From positions 868,001-932,000 of the forward strand of contig NZ_JAINWA010000001.1 in the NCBI RefSeq assembly GCF_021021555.1: DNA of 64,000 nucleotides, given 5' to 3'. The notes under the pieces were generated by a model. The model was not told where the DNA came from, did not search any database, and worked only from the letters and a program-made list of their open reading frames with translations. The translations under genes were made by a program, and so were the position numbers. This stretch comes from Teretinema zuelzerae. GTDB lineage: Bacteria > Spirochaetota > Spirochaetia > Treponematales > Treponemataceae. This document shows, piece after piece, positions 34,460-43,906 of this stretch; the stretch's first letter is position 1, and each line of letters starts with the position of its first letter.

Positions 34460-35388
34460 TTAGATCCGGAGGCGGACAATACCTTGAGTTCGGAAGGATC
34501 TGCCGACCAGGGAATGATCGAAGGCGTATCGTAATCGGGCGAAACGAGGATACCCTTATCAAGGCAGGAGCGGAAAAAATCGGCATACCGCGACGGCCGC
34601 ATCTTCGGAACCAGATACGGGCCGCGCCGATCCCAGTAAGGCTCGGCGTACCGGTCGAACTTCGCCCAATCTGCTTCCGTACGCTCGAAAAGAGCCGAGG
34701 CAAGATCCGCCCAGGCGCGCGCGTAGGCGGCGAGAAGTGCCGGGGCGATGGAATCCGAAGGCCACGGAGCGCGGCCGTCCTTTTCCGGAGAGGAAAAGAC
34801 CACCACCGAGCATCCGCCCGCGAAGGGATAAGGAGACGACAGAACCATTGTCTCGAGCGTGTCGTTCACGTTATTGAGAAAAGCCGAGTCGACCCTGTCG
34901 CTCATGGCGTAGAAGGCCTCGTCGAGCCAGGGCCGCCAGAGGGGAATTCCGTGAACCTTTCTCGACGCGGAAAGGGGAGAATCTCCGCCTGGGCCGATAT
35001 CGATAGAAGCTTCCGGATGCAAAAGAGGGGATTCTATCAGGGGAATTTCGCTCCACAAACCCAGATAATCCGCGCAGGCGAGGCGGGCACGATCCTTGGT
35101 CTGATAGACGCGGACGGTGCTGTACTGGGGAAGAACCTCCTGAACGGCCCGGGAAAGTTCGTCTTCGGTTTCGGTGGGAAAGGAGCCGGTAATGCCCCGA
35201 TCGAGGGTGTTTTTCAGGGCGAGCTTGGAGCGGCCGCTCCTCCATCCGAGAATCGCCGCTCCGCCTTCCTGGCACATGTCCAGAAGGCGTACGCCCTTCG
35301 CGGTATACAAATGATATTCGTACGCCCGGCGGACTGTGCCGTAGCGCGAGCGTAGCTCGCTCTTCATATCTACTTTTTGCGCTTCCAT
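34456..35388 (-). CDS. Shrunken class III aminotransferase-like protein
   Basis: 310 residues. The N terminus follows the start of class III PLP aminotransferases (glutamate-1-semialdehyde or ornithine type): YGTVRRAYEYHLYTAKGVRL and LDMCQEGGAAILGWRSG, then TEDELSRAVQEVLP. The end (DKGILVSPDYDTPSIIPW) resembles their C-terminal segment. The middle is much shorter than the usual ~430-residue enzyme, and I see neither the FDEVQTG cofactor motif nor a GKxxxGG lysine motif, so catalysis by the normal route is unlikely. The ATG lies 8 bases after a TACAAT box with no ribosome site. Confidence 0.65.
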   Translation of the reverse strand: MEAQKVDMKSELRSRYGTVRRAYEYHLYTAKGVRLLDMCQEGGAAILGWRSGRSKLALKNTLDRGITGSFPTETEDELSRAVQEVLPQYSTVRVYQTKDRARLACADYLGLWSEIPLIESPLLHPEASIDIGPGGDSPLSASRKVHGIPLWRPWLDEAFYAMSDRVDSAFLNNVNDTLETMVLSSPYPFAGGCSVVVFSSPEKDGRAPWPSDSIAPALLAAYARAWADLASALFERTEADWAKFDRYAEPYWDRRGPYLVPKMRPSRYADFFRSCLDKGILVSPDYDTPSIIPWSADPSELKVLSASGSK

Positions 35389-35395
35389 ACCGCTT

Positions 35396-35423
35396 ATTGT
35401 ATCCCCTTATTTCAGTTCCGCAA
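35396..35423 (-). promoter_or_regulatory. Leaderless-type promoter of the aminotransferase-like gene
   Basis: On the minus strand TTGCGG (35423-35418), 16-base spacer, TACAAT (35401-35396). The ATG at 35388 is 8 bases past the -10 box. Confidence 0.45.
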
Positions 35424-36933
35424 GCCTTTTTTGAACCAAAGCGGTCGCTGTTCCCGGATTAGCCTTGCCCTTCGAGGCCTTCATAACCTGTCCGGTAAGC
35501 CAGCCGACCACGTTGGTTTTACCCTTGCGGTAGTCATCGAGGGCGGCGGGGTTCGCGGCGAAAACCTCGGCGACTATCGCTTCGATAAGGGATGTATCGG
35601 AAACCTGCTCCATTCCGTGCTTCTTCACGATCGCTTCCGGCATGTCGCCGGTTTCCAGCATTTCGGCGAACACATCCTTCGCCTGTTTGCTGGAAATAGC
35701 GCCGGAAACAACCGTGTCCACGAGGGATGCTATATGGGCGGGAGTGATTTTCAGTTCATCAAGGCTGATGTTCCGTTCATTCAGAACGGCGAGCACTTCG
35801 GCGAGCACCCAGTTTGCGACCTTCTTCGGGTCCCTGGAAGCTTTCGCTGCTTGTTCGAACCAATCGGCAAGCGAACGCTCGGTAGTGAGGGTATTCACGT
35901 CGAAATCGGAAAGCCCGTATTCCTTCCGGAAACGGTCCCGCTTCGGCTGGGGAAGCTCCCCGACCTTTGAACGGGCGGTTTCGATGAAAGAATCGCTCAG
36001 GGTAAAGGGCTTGATGTCGGGCTCGACCACGAAGCGGTAGTCGATGAACGAATTCTTCGTCCGCTGAACCACTGTTTCGCCCTTCGCGTCGTCCCATCCC
36101 ATCGTCACCTTGAACCCCTGGGAGAAGTTCTGGCGGTCGGTCCGGAATTCGGCGAGCTGCCGGCCGACTTCGTAGGTACAGGCGTCGCGGATAGCCTTGA
36201 ACGAGTTCATGTTCTTGATTTCGGAAATCGGGGTGCGCCACTCTTTGCCGTTCTCGATTACTTTCAGGTTGATGTTCGCGTCGCAGCGCATCGAACCTTC
36301 CTCGAGGTTTCCGTCCGTCGCGCCGATGTATTTAAGCGTTTCGCGGATGGTTTGCATGAAAAGGGCGGCTTCCTCGGGGCTGGACATGTCGGGTTTAGAC
36401 ACGATCTCTATGAGGGGAACGCCGGAGCGGTTGTAGTCGATGTAGCTGTGCGCGCCTTCGATATGCAGGCTCTTGCCTACGTCTTCCTCGAGGTGGATGC
36501 GTTCGATCCGCACTTTCTTGAAGCGCGGCGTTTCATCCTGAGACGCGAGGTTGATGAGGACCTGGCCGTTCGTGCACAGCGGAAGGTCGTACTGGGTGAT
36601 TTGATAGCCTTTGACCAGATCGGGGTAAAAGTAATGCTTGCGGTCGAATTTGGTGAAGCGGGAGACCTCGCAACCGAGGGCGAAGCCGGCGATCGCGCCG
36701 AACTCGACGTATTCCCTGCCGACCACCGGCATCGCGCCGGGAAGGCCCAGGCAGACCGGGCACACGCGGGTGTTCGGAAGGCCGCCGTAGCGGTTTTCGC
36801 AGGAGCAGAAGGCCTTTGTCTTCGTCAACAATTCGCAGTGGATTTCGCATCCGATGATTATTTCGTAGGTCAGGTCTCCGTCGGTATGGATCGGTTTTTC
36901 GTTCATCAGGGCAGCCTCTTTGTTTCCGCTCAT
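35407..36933 (-). CDS. gatB: Asp-tRNA(Asn)/Glu-tRNA(Gln) amidotransferase subunit B
   Basis: 508 residues. The ATG at 36933 overlaps the gatA stop (ATGA) and has GGGAGG upstream. The longer open frame is out of register with the operon. GatB signatures: IIGCEIHCELLTKTKAFCSC, NTRVCPVCLGLPGAMPVV, RKHYFYPDLVKGYQITQYD, LEEDVGKSLH, SYIDYNRSGVPLIEIVSKPD, EEGSMRCDANI, and the C-terminal YqeY-like helical domain. It binds the mischarged tRNA and phosphorylates the acyl group. With gatA and gatC it forms the complete GatCAB enzyme. Confidence 0.98.
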   Translation of the reverse strand: MSGNKEAALMNEKPIHTDGDLTYEIIIGCEIHCELLTKTKAFCSCENRYGGLPNTRVCPVCLGLPGAMPVVGREYVEFGAIAGFALGCEVSRFTKFDRKHYFYPDLVKGYQITQYDLPLCTNGQVLINLASQDETPRFKKVRIERIHLEEDVGKSLHIEGAHSYIDYNRSGVPLIEIVSKPDMSSPEEAALFMQTIRETLKYIGATDGNLEEGSMRCDANINLKVIENGKEWRTPISEIKNMNSFKAIRDACTYEVGRQLAEFRTDRQNFSQGFKVTMGWDDAKGETVVQRTKNSFIDYRFVVEPDIKPFTLSDSFIETARSKVGELPQPKRDRFRKEYGLSDFDVNTLTTERSLADWFEQAAKASRDPKKVANWVLAEVLAVLNERNISLDELKITPAHIASLVDTVVSGAISSKQAKDVFAEMLETGDMPEAIVKKHGMEQVSDTSLIEAIVAEVFAANPAALDDYRKGKTNVVGWLTGQVMKASKGKANPGTATALVQKRLAELK

Positions 36934-38369
36934 CTCGTCGCCTCCCATGCCTTCGCCACGCGAAGGATCTTTTCTTCGCCGTAATGGGGGCCGCATATCT
37001 GGACTCCGACGGGGAGCCCTTCCGCCGTCGTTCCCATCGGAACGGAAAGGGAGGGGATGCGCGCGAGGTTCACGAAGGTGGTGAACAGGTCGGAAAGATA
37101 CATGGCGAGCGGGTCGTCCACCTTCGAACCGAGCTTGAACGCTACGGTCGGACTCGTGGGGCACAGGAGAACGTCGAACGACTTGAAAACTTCGGCAACG
37201 TCCCTTTGAATGCGGGCACGCACGCTCATGCCTTTTTTATAGGTGTCTCCGGAGAAATGGGTGGATAGCACGTAGTTTCCGATAACGATGCGGCGCTTCA
37301 CTTCGGCGTTGAATCCCTCCGAACGGGTCGCGACGTAGAGTTCGTCGTAGCCCTCTCCCGGATCCTTGCGCAAACCGTAGCGGATGCCGTCGAAGCGGGA
37401 AAGATTGCTCGCCGCTTCGGAAAGCGCGATAACGTAGTAGGATGCGATCGCCGCTTCCAGAACGGGGATCGAAACGGTTTCCACGACCGCTCCCCTCTCG
37501 CGGAACCACTGGCAGGCATTATCAAAAATCGCGGCAATTTCGGGGTCGAGCCCTTTTTCCCTCATGAATTCTTCGGGAAGAGCGACCCTCAGGCCTTTTA
37601 TTTCAGCGGGCGAAAGATTTGCGAGCGCCGAAAAATCGAGATCCGCGCTCGTGTCGTCTTTGGAGTCCTTTCCGGCCATAACTGAAAGAGCAAGGCCGAT
37701 ATCGTCTATTTCGCGGCTGAAAAGGCCTACCTGGTCGAGCGAGGAGCCGAAGGCGACTACGCCGTAGCGGCTCAGGGTTCCGTAGGTCGGCTTGAGGCCG
37801 TAGAGGCCGCAGTAGGAAGCGGGAAGGCGCACCGAGCCGCCGGTTTCCGTTCCCAGAGAAAAGGGAGCCTGTCCGCCGGCGACGACGGCCGCGGAACCGC
37901 CCGAGCTTCCGCCGGGGGTGAGCTCGCGGTTCACGGGATTGCGCGAAGGGCCGTACGACGAGTATTCGGTCGAGGAACCCATGGCGAATTCGTCCATGTT
38001 CGTCCGCCCCAGGGGGATCGCGCCGGCCGCGAGCAGGCGCTCGGCGACGGTCGCGTTATAGGGAGCCGTATAGCCCCGGAGAATCCGGCTGCCGCAGGTG
38101 CAGGACTTTCCCTTTATCGAAATATTGTCTTTCACCGCGAAGGGCAGCCCCAGAAGAGGGCGAGCATCGCCTTTCGCGCGGAGAACGTCCGCCTCGCGCG
38201 CCAAATCGATCGCATCCTCGAAAAACTCGATATATCCGTTCAGGGGAAGCGCGGATTTCTGATCAGCCTCCCACGCGTCGCGATACGCTTTTACGACGGC
38301 TTCGCTGGTCAGCGTGCCCGAATCAAGCGCCTTCTTCAAGGAAAGCAGGCTCATTTCGCAAATATTCAT
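36930..38369 (-). CDS. gatA: Asp-tRNA(Asn)/Glu-tRNA(Gln) amidotransferase subunit A
   Basis: 479 residues, AAGGA site. Amidase-signature enzyme that releases ammonia from glutamine. The Ser-cisSer-Lys triad region is intact: PFAVKDNISIKG (Lys), TPGGSSGGSAAVVAGG (serine-rich loop), and GTETGGSVRLPASYCG (nucleophile Ser). Second in the gatC-gatA-gatB operon, 34 bases after gatC and overlapping gatB. Confidence 0.98.
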   Translation of the reverse strand: MNICEMSLLSLKKALDSGTLTSEAVVKAYRDAWEADQKSALPLNGYIEFFEDAIDLAREADVLRAKGDARPLLGLPFAVKDNISIKGKSCTCGSRILRGYTAPYNATVAERLLAAGAIPLGRTNMDEFAMGSSTEYSSYGPSRNPVNRELTPGGSSGGSAAVVAGGQAPFSLGTETGGSVRLPASYCGLYGLKPTYGTLSRYGVVAFGSSLDQVGLFSREIDDIGLALSVMAGKDSKDDTSADLDFSALANLSPAEIKGLRVALPEEFMREKGLDPEIAAIFDNACQWFRERGAVVETVSIPVLEAAIASYYVIALSEAASNLSRFDGIRYGLRKDPGEGYDELYVATRSEGFNAEVKRRIVIGNYVLSTHFSGDTYKKGMSVRARIQRDVAEVFKSFDVLLCPTSPTVAFKLGSKVDDPLAMYLSDLFTTFVNLARIPSLSVPMGTTAEGLPVGVQICGPHYGEEKILRVAKAWEATR

Positions 38370-38403
38370 CTATGTGGTTCCTTTTTGTACGCGTTGAATG
38401 AAA

Positions 38404-38715
38404 TCAGGCCCCGCCGCCCAACACCTTGGGAACGCGGAAATACCCGTCCATGTACTCGCCGGTGATTTTCTTCAGATCGGCGGGTTCAAGGGTTTTGGAA
38501 AAGTCTTCCGAACGAAGGGATTCGACCGTCGTCGCGGCGTATGCCTCGTAGGGATTTTCGTCTCCCGCGTATTTTTCAAGAACATCGAAATAATCGACGA
38601 TCTGGCGGACCTGTCCGCCCAGAATTTCAATATTGGTGCTTTCCGGAGAAAGACGCGATAAATACAACAGATTGTCCAGCGTGGTCCCGTCTATGGGATT
38701 GTTTTTTTTGTCCAT
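38404..38715 (-). CDS. gatC: Asp-tRNA(Asn)/Glu-tRNA(Gln) amidotransferase subunit C
   Basis: 103 residues. Two in-frame ATGs exist. The second, at 38715, is chosen because the AAGGA site ends directly at the first (spacing 0) and sits 6 bases before the second. GatC pattern: LDNLLYLSRLSPES, the helix QVRQIVDYFDVLEKY, and the belt segment SLRSEDF. It ties GatA to GatB. Confidence 0.92.
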   Translation of the reverse strand: MDKKNNPIDGTTLDNLLYLSRLSPESTNIEILGGQVRQIVDYFDVLEKYAGDENPYEAYAATTVESLRSEDFSKTLEPADLKKITGEYMDGYFRVPKVLGGGA

Positions 38716-38742
38716 GATCATTCCTTGCTCTGACAGACGGTC

Positions 38743-41217
38743 TTAATCATCCTCTACGAGGAGCAGGCTTTTCGCCTGAAACCGGGGCATGAAGCGCTTT
38801 TCACCGCCCGATTCGAACTGAACCATAATCAACAGTTCTTCTTCGCGATAAAAGGATTGAGTGATAATACCATAACCGTAATCGTCATGGAAGAGTTTTC
38901 GCCCGCGCTTCCACCGTTCCTGGAGCGGATCAGGCGGAGAAGAAGCCTGCCTTTCCGGATTCGGAATCGGCCGTCCAGCGTTAAGAACGCCGCTTTTCGG
39001 CGATGCCGAGCCGGCTTTTACCGATGTCGAATCGGCGGCGCCGGATTTACGATTCCCGGCTGAATACGAAAGGTGCTGTTGATACGAGCGGGGAAGCCGG
39101 CCGAGCACTTCGATGGAATCGCTGTCGATTTCGAACAGAAAGGGGCTCGGCTCCATGAAGGCGGTGCGTCCGTACAGGCGGCGGGCGGCGCAGCTCGTCA
39201 AATAGAGCTCGTCCATAGCCCGCGTGCAGGCCACGTACATAAGGCGGCGTTCCTCTTCAAGGTCGTCTCCCTTTTTATCGTCGCGCGGAAAAACGCCGGA
39301 TTCCAGGCCGGTCACCGCGACGCGGCGGAATTCAAGGCCCTTCGTATTGTGCACCGTTATCAGGGTGACCGCGTCCGAGTCTTCCTCCTCGGCAGCCATC
39401 GAACGGTCCAGCTCGATATGCTCGAGAAATTCGACCAACCCCTCCCTCGTAAGCGGATAGAGGCTCGCGGCGTTCACCAGTTCCTGCATGTTCGCCACGC
39501 GCTGCGTTCCGGCGATCTCGTCCTGTCCCTGGTGGTAGGATAATAAGCCTGAAGCTTCAATCATTTTGTCGACGAACAGGGCTAAACCGACGGCGCCCTT
39601 GGCCTGGCGGCCCTTTTTACCGCCGCCGGCGTCGCTTTCTCCGGGAGCCGGCGGCTCATCCGGAAGTTCCTGCGCCCCCGACGCGCGCTGCGATCCGCTT
39701 TGCGATGAGCTTGGCAATCCGTTCTGCGATTCGCTTTGAGACGCGCTCTGCGCGCCCGGCTGTCCGGTCCCGGCGTTCAGCATATCCCGCAAACTTTCGA
39801 TTACATGGAGAAACTCCGAAAGCCCCGCCCTCGCCTTTTTAGGCAGCGTTTCCAGCAATCTGCGCGAAGCGCTGAGGTAATCGAAGGATTCGTCGAAATT
39901 AAAGGCGCCGTCGAGCGATTCTCCGCCGAAAATGATTCTGCGGCCCTCGTCCACGATTTTATCCTGGGTCACCGCGCCGAGCCCGCGGGCGGGCTTGTTC
40001 ACGATCCGGCGGAAGGCGATCTCGTCCCTGCCGTTCGCCGCAAGCGCGAGAAAGGCTAAAGAATCTTTTATTTCCTCGCGTTCGTAGAATTTGAGCGATC
40101 CGACGACCTTATACGGAATCTTGCGGTGCAGGAATTCTGTTTCAAAGCCGAGCGACTGGGCGTTCGTCCGGTATAATATCGCCCAATCGGCGTAGGGGCA
40201 GCCTTTTTTTCGGGAGTTCGCGATCAGTTCGGCGCAAAAAGAGGCTTCGTCGTCCTGGTTCGGTATGAACACGAGAACGGGCTTTTTGCCGTCGCCGCGT
40301 TCGGCGATCAGTGTTTTTCCGAGCCGGCCCTCGTTTTTCGAAACGACGTCGCCGGCAACCGACAAAATTGGGCCGACGGAGCGGTAATTGCGTTCAAGGC
40401 GGATAACCTGCGTGCCGGGAAAGCTGTCGGCAAAGGTGAGAATATTCTTCACCTCGGCGCCGCGGAAGCGGTAGATGGACTGGTCGTCGTCGCCGACCAC
40501 GCAGAGGTAGGTGTTCGGCCCGGTTATGGCTTTCAGCAGTTCGAATTGAGCGACGTTCGAGTCCTGATATTCGTCGACCATCACGACGGAGAACCGGCTG
40601 TGCAGGCGGTCTCGAACCTCAGGATGTTCGGCAAGCAAACGGACCGGGAGAAGGATGAGATCCCCGAAATCGACGTTCCCCGTATCACGCAGACGCTTTT
40701 CGTACAAACGATACACTTCCGCGAATTCAGGATCAGGATCTATCAAAGAAAGCAGCGAACTGTCGGGACCGAGGCAGTAATCCTTCGCGCGGGCGATTTT
40801 ATGCACCGCGGCCGAAGCCTGCTGTCTGGTCAGGGCCGGCATCGCCTTGGAAAGAAGGGTCACCCCGTCGTCGTCGTCGTAAATGGTGAAAGTGGATTCA
40901 AGGCCGGCCAAGGCGGCGTTGCGCCTGAGAAGCCAGGCGCCGAAGGAATGGAATGTGCGCAATACGGAATGTTCGGCCCGGCTTTCCATCCGCGCGGCCC
41001 GCTCTGCCATCTCGCGCGCGGCCTTGTTAGTAAAGGTCACCGCAAGAATAGAAGCGGGATCCATGCCGCGCTCCGAGATAAGCCAGGCGATCTTCGTGGT
41101 GATCACCCTTGTTTTTCCCGAGCCGGCTCCCGCGAGTATGAGCAGCGGAGAGCCCTCGTGGACGACGGCGGCTTTTTGTTCGGGATTTAATATGCGCAGC
41201 CAGGAATCGGTATTCAC
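38743..41217 (-). CDS. UvrD/PcrA-type superfamily 1 DNA helicase
   Basis: 824 residues, GTG start with GGGGG upstream. SF1A motifs: Q motif LNPEQKAAV, Walker A LAGAGSGKTRV, Ia AVTFTNKAA, II VMVDEYQDSN, III VGDDDQSIYRFRGA, IV RLERNYRS, V TVHNTKGLEFRRVAV, VI EERRLMYVACTRA. It acts in repair and removal of stalled complexes. Unusual is a Ser/Gln-rich low-complexity insert at about residues 482-540 (QSASQSESQNGLPSSSQSGS), inside domain 2B. The C terminus is a short Tudor-like strand region (GYGIITQSFYREEELLIMVQ). Confidence 0.96.
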   Translation of the reverse strand: MNTDSWLRILNPEQKAAVVHEGSPLLILAGAGSGKTRVITTKIAWLISERGMDPASILAVTFTNKAAREMAERAARMESRAEHSVLRTFHSFGAWLLRRNAALAGLESTFTIYDDDDGVTLLSKAMPALTRQQASAAVHKIARAKDYCLGPDSSLLSLIDPDPEFAEVYRLYEKRLRDTGNVDFGDLILLPVRLLAEHPEVRDRLHSRFSVVMVDEYQDSNVAQFELLKAITGPNTYLCVVGDDDQSIYRFRGAEVKNILTFADSFPGTQVIRLERNYRSVGPILSVAGDVVSKNEGRLGKTLIAERGDGKKPVLVFIPNQDDEASFCAELIANSRKKGCPYADWAILYRTNAQSLGFETEFLHRKIPYKVVGSLKFYEREEIKDSLAFLALAANGRDEIAFRRIVNKPARGLGAVTQDKIVDEGRRIIFGGESLDGAFNFDESFDYLSASRRLLETLPKKARAGLSEFLHVIESLRDMLNAGTGQPGAQSASQSESQNGLPSSSQSGSQRASGAQELPDEPPAPGESDAGGGKKGRQAKGAVGLALFVDKMIEASGLLSYHQGQDEIAGTQRVANMQELVNAASLYPLTREGLVEFLEHIELDRSMAAEEEDSDAVTLITVHNTKGLEFRRVAVTGLESGVFPRDDKKGDDLEEERRLMYVACTRAMDELYLTSCAARRLYGRTAFMEPSPFLFEIDSDSIEVLGRLPRSYQQHLSYSAGNRKSGAADSTSVKAGSASPKSGVLNAGRPIPNPERQASSPPDPLQERWKRGRKLFHDDYGYGIITQSFYREEELLIMVQFESGGEKRFMPRFQAKSLLLVEDD

Positions 41218-41228
41218 CGCAACCCCCT

Positions 41229-42725
41229 TTATTGGGCGAGGGCTTCGATATCGACCCCGTTCACGCCGATCACCAACGCTTCAACGACCGATCCGGGAGC
41301 GACAGGTGCGCCGTCTTTTCCTTTGCTCGCGTCTTCATACTGAAGAACGACCGAACCGTCTACTTCAGGGGCCTGGAACCAGGCTCGCCCGAGCGCGAGA
41401 TGCGTTTGGGAAACGGGGATTCCGTCGTCTTCGTCGGCTTGTTCTGCCTCCGCGGGAGGATCGGGTATGCACTCTTCGATAAGGACTTCGATTTTTTTAC
41501 CGAGAAAGAACTGCAATTCCTTCGGAGTGATTTCCGTCTGAATCTGTTGAAGCGCTTCCATTCGGGCCTTCGCGGTTTTTTTCGGCACTTTTTTCTTCAA
41601 GTCGGCTGCCCGGGTTCCTTCTTCCGCAGACCAGGTAAAACATCCGGACCACAGGCTTCTGATGCTCGAAAGGAATCGGGCGGTGTTCTGATGAGCTTCG
41701 TCGGTTTCTCCCGGGAAGCCGACCAGAAAGGTGGTTCTCAGAACAGCGGTTTCGTAGGGGCTCGCTTTGAAAGCAGCGCGTATGTCCTGTACGAGTTTTT
41801 CATACCCCGAAACGCTTCCTTTCCGGTTCATCGCATGGATAAGGCTGTCGTCCCCGGACTGGAAGGGAATATCGAAATACGGCAGAAAGCGCGGGTCGCC
41901 GGCCATTACCGGAAGAATGTCGCGCGGGAAGTGGTCGGGGTGGATATACAGGAGGCGAACGCGGAAATCGCCCGGGAGCGCCGATAGAGCCGAGAGCAGG
42001 CGCGAAAGCGGAGACGGCTTCGAAGGATCGGCGTCGCTGCCGGAAGAAGGAACCGCTTGTCCGTCCGCGGCGGGTTCGCCCGTGCTTTCGAGTCCGGAAC
42101 CGCAACCGAAGGCCGCCAGATCCTGCCCGATGAGATTAAGTTCATACACGCCGCGGGAGACGAGCTCCCTGCACTCTGATACTACTTCTTCGATCGTTCT
42201 GCTCCTGAGAGCTCCCCGAATAAGGGGAATCGCGCAGAAAGAACACCAGTTATCGCAGCCTTCCGTGATCTTAACGTAGGCGGAACGGGGGAAGGATAAC
42301 AGGTCGGGGCGCGAACCGCCGCAAACTCCGCGCTGGGCAGGCTTCAATACCGGCCGGGGAGAATCGGCGGAAGCCGACGAGGCGGGGAAAAGAGCGTCGA
42401 GTATTTCAGGCAGGCGCGAGAGATCGCCGTTTCCGAAAAAAGCGTCGGCCTCAGACAGGTTGTCCTGAAACACTTCGGCATAGCGTTCTGCCAGGCACCC
42501 GGCAAGAAGGACTTTCGCTTTCGGATACGCTTTGCGCGCGGTTACGACCGCTTCTATGGATTCGGTTTTGGCGGATTCTATGAATCCGCAGGAATTTACA
42601 ATAATAAGATCGGCATGTTCCGGAAGCTCGGAGGATTCCCACCCCCGATTCTTCAATATGCCGACGAGAATTTCAGCGTCGACCTGGTTTTTAGCGCATC
42701 CGTGAGCATCTAGAAAAAACTGCAT
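41229..42725 (-). CDS. rimO: Ribosomal protein S12 methylthiotransferase RimO
   Basis: 498 residues. The N-terminal MTTase domain has its three cluster cysteines (GCAKNQVDAE, VNSCGFIESAKTES, LLAGCLAERY). The radical-SAM motif is CDNWCSFC within ITEGCDNWCSFCAIPLIRG, and the C-terminal TRAM domain closes the protein. It modifies Asp of S12. It is ~55 residues longer than usual because of two Ser/Pro-rich inserts (near residues 115-145 and 215-240) and a TRAM insert. No ribosome site; its ATG follows TAATAG of the upstream gene, so it is probably translated by reinitiation. Confidence 0.93.
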   Translation of the reverse strand: MQFFLDAHGCAKNQVDAEILVGILKNRGWESSELPEHADLIIVNSCGFIESAKTESIEAVVTARKAYPKAKVLLAGCLAERYAEVFQDNLSEADAFFGNGDLSRLPEILDALFPASSASADSPRPVLKPAQRGVCGGSRPDLLSFPRSAYVKITEGCDNWCSFCAIPLIRGALRSRTIEEVVSECRELVSRGVYELNLIGQDLAAFGCGSGLESTGEPAADGQAVPSSGSDADPSKPSPLSRLLSALSALPGDFRVRLLYIHPDHFPRDILPVMAGDPRFLPYFDIPFQSGDDSLIHAMNRKGSVSGYEKLVQDIRAAFKASPYETAVLRTTFLVGFPGETDEAHQNTARFLSSIRSLWSGCFTWSAEEGTRAADLKKKVPKKTAKARMEALQQIQTEITPKELQFFLGKKIEVLIEECIPDPPAEAEQADEDDGIPVSQTHLALGRAWFQAPEVDGSVVLQYEDASKGKDGAPVAPGSVVEALVIGVNGVDIEALAQ

Positions 42726-42728
42726 CTA

Positions 42729-43892
42729 TTAATCTACTTCCTGGACGATGAACTTGAAGCGTCCGGATTCTTCATCCTTTATCCATTTCAAGTCTCTCAC
42801 CAATACTTCTCCGGGCCGGCTCAATTCTAAATCGACCGTTTTTCCGCCGGCGAGCATCTGGATTTTCACGGCGTTGCCGTTGGACGCCCATACGCGAAAA
42901 CCGTTTTTAGCCTGAACGGTCAGCAACTCCGATTTCTGGTAATACCGCTCTTCGCGGTTCGTTTTATCGGCTTCGAAGCGGAACAGACAGTAGCCGCGGA
43001 AGGTTGCGTTGAGCGTTACGGGATAGGCAGAACCGCCTTCGAACAGCACAAGATGTGTAGTCTCGCCGGGCTTATTGGGCTCCTGGGGAACCACGACATC
43101 GCCCGCCGCGGCGGCTGCATCGCCGGTTGCGGTATTTTCGCCGAGAACGCCGGCGACGGTTTGGCCGGGCTCAACCAAATTTCCGGCTGAAACATGCAAG
43201 GTCGCGCCTTTGGACGGATCGTCGCGGAATAGATCGGCGACGAATATCTTGGCGTCGGGCGTGCCTTCGCCGTCAAGGTCGAGCAGCATATCCTGCGCAA
43301 GCTCGATCACCCTCATCCCCGCGGGCGTTTCAAGTTTTACCGCCGGAGCCGAAGCTATGACGGTCATCCGATAGGGCACCCCGCCTACCGTCACGGTGAG
43401 GCTGTCTCCGGCAAACACGCGACCCTGAAATTCAACGTCTCCGATCTGATGATCGACAGCTTCGCGTACGGCTATCTCCTCGCCTTTGTTCATGTCGGAC
43501 ATCATCTTGCCGAAAAAGCCGTAGCTTCCGACGCCGATGCCGATTAATATCGCCGCGGCGATGGCGGCCCCTATCATCTTGCCGATGACGGGATTCGAGA
43601 ATAGAAGATCGGAAAAATTTCTGCGAGGAATCAAGTCTTTGAGCGGCACCGGAGATTCCTGAATCTTCAGGTTCTTGTATGCCGAAATAAACTCGTTGCT
43701 ATTTAAACCGAGGTAGTCGCAGTAGTTGCGAAGAAAACCGAGAAGATACGGTTCGCCGGGGAAGGCGGAAAAATCTTCCGCTTCGAGGGCTTCCAGATAG
43801 CGCCGGGTTATATTTGTTTCCCGCGCGACCTGTTCGAACTCTAAACCTCGTGCAACGCGCGCCTCTGTTAATTTTTTTCCGAAAGATTCCAT
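42729..43892 (-). CDS. RodZ-like HTH membrane protein
   Basis: 387 residues. The ATG at 43892 is chosen because GGAG lies 9 bases upstream; an ATG five codons earlier overlaps the lolA stop and lacks a site. Residues 1-75 are the RodZ HTH_25 domain (MESFGKKLTEARVARGLEFE, EPYLLGFLRNYCDYLGL). One membrane helix follows (GKMIGAAIAAAILIGIGVGS, near residue 105). The periplasmic part ends in a DUF4115-like domain (FRVWASNGNAVKIQMLAGG). It probably links MreB to the cell wall machinery, but spirochaete variants are poorly characterised. Confidence 0.85.
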   Translation of the reverse strand: MESFGKKLTEARVARGLEFEQVARETNITRRYLEALEAEDFSAFPGEPYLLGFLRNYCDYLGLNSNEFISAYKNLKIQESPVPLKDLIPRRNFSDLLFSNPVIGKMIGAAIAAAILIGIGVGSYGFFGKMMSDMNKGEEIAVREAVDHQIGDVEFQGRVFAGDSLTVTVGGVPYRMTVIASAPAVKLETPAGMRVIELAQDMLLDLDGEGTPDAKIFVADLFRDDPSKGATLHVSAGNLVEPGQTVAGVLGENTATGDAAAAAGDVVVPQEPNKPGETTHLVLFEGGSAYPVTLNATFRGYCLFRFEADKTNREERYYQKSELLTVQAKNGFRVWASNGNAVKIQMLAGGKTVDLELSRPGEVLVRDLKWIKDEESGRFKFIVQEVD

Positions 43893-43906
43893 TTTGCTAT
43901 GCTCCA

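Noticed and set aside
34456-35388. Pseudogene of an aminotransferase
   Set aside because: The frame is uninterrupted, has normal codon use, and its stop is precisely overlapped with the next start. It appears to be a functional, remodelled protein.
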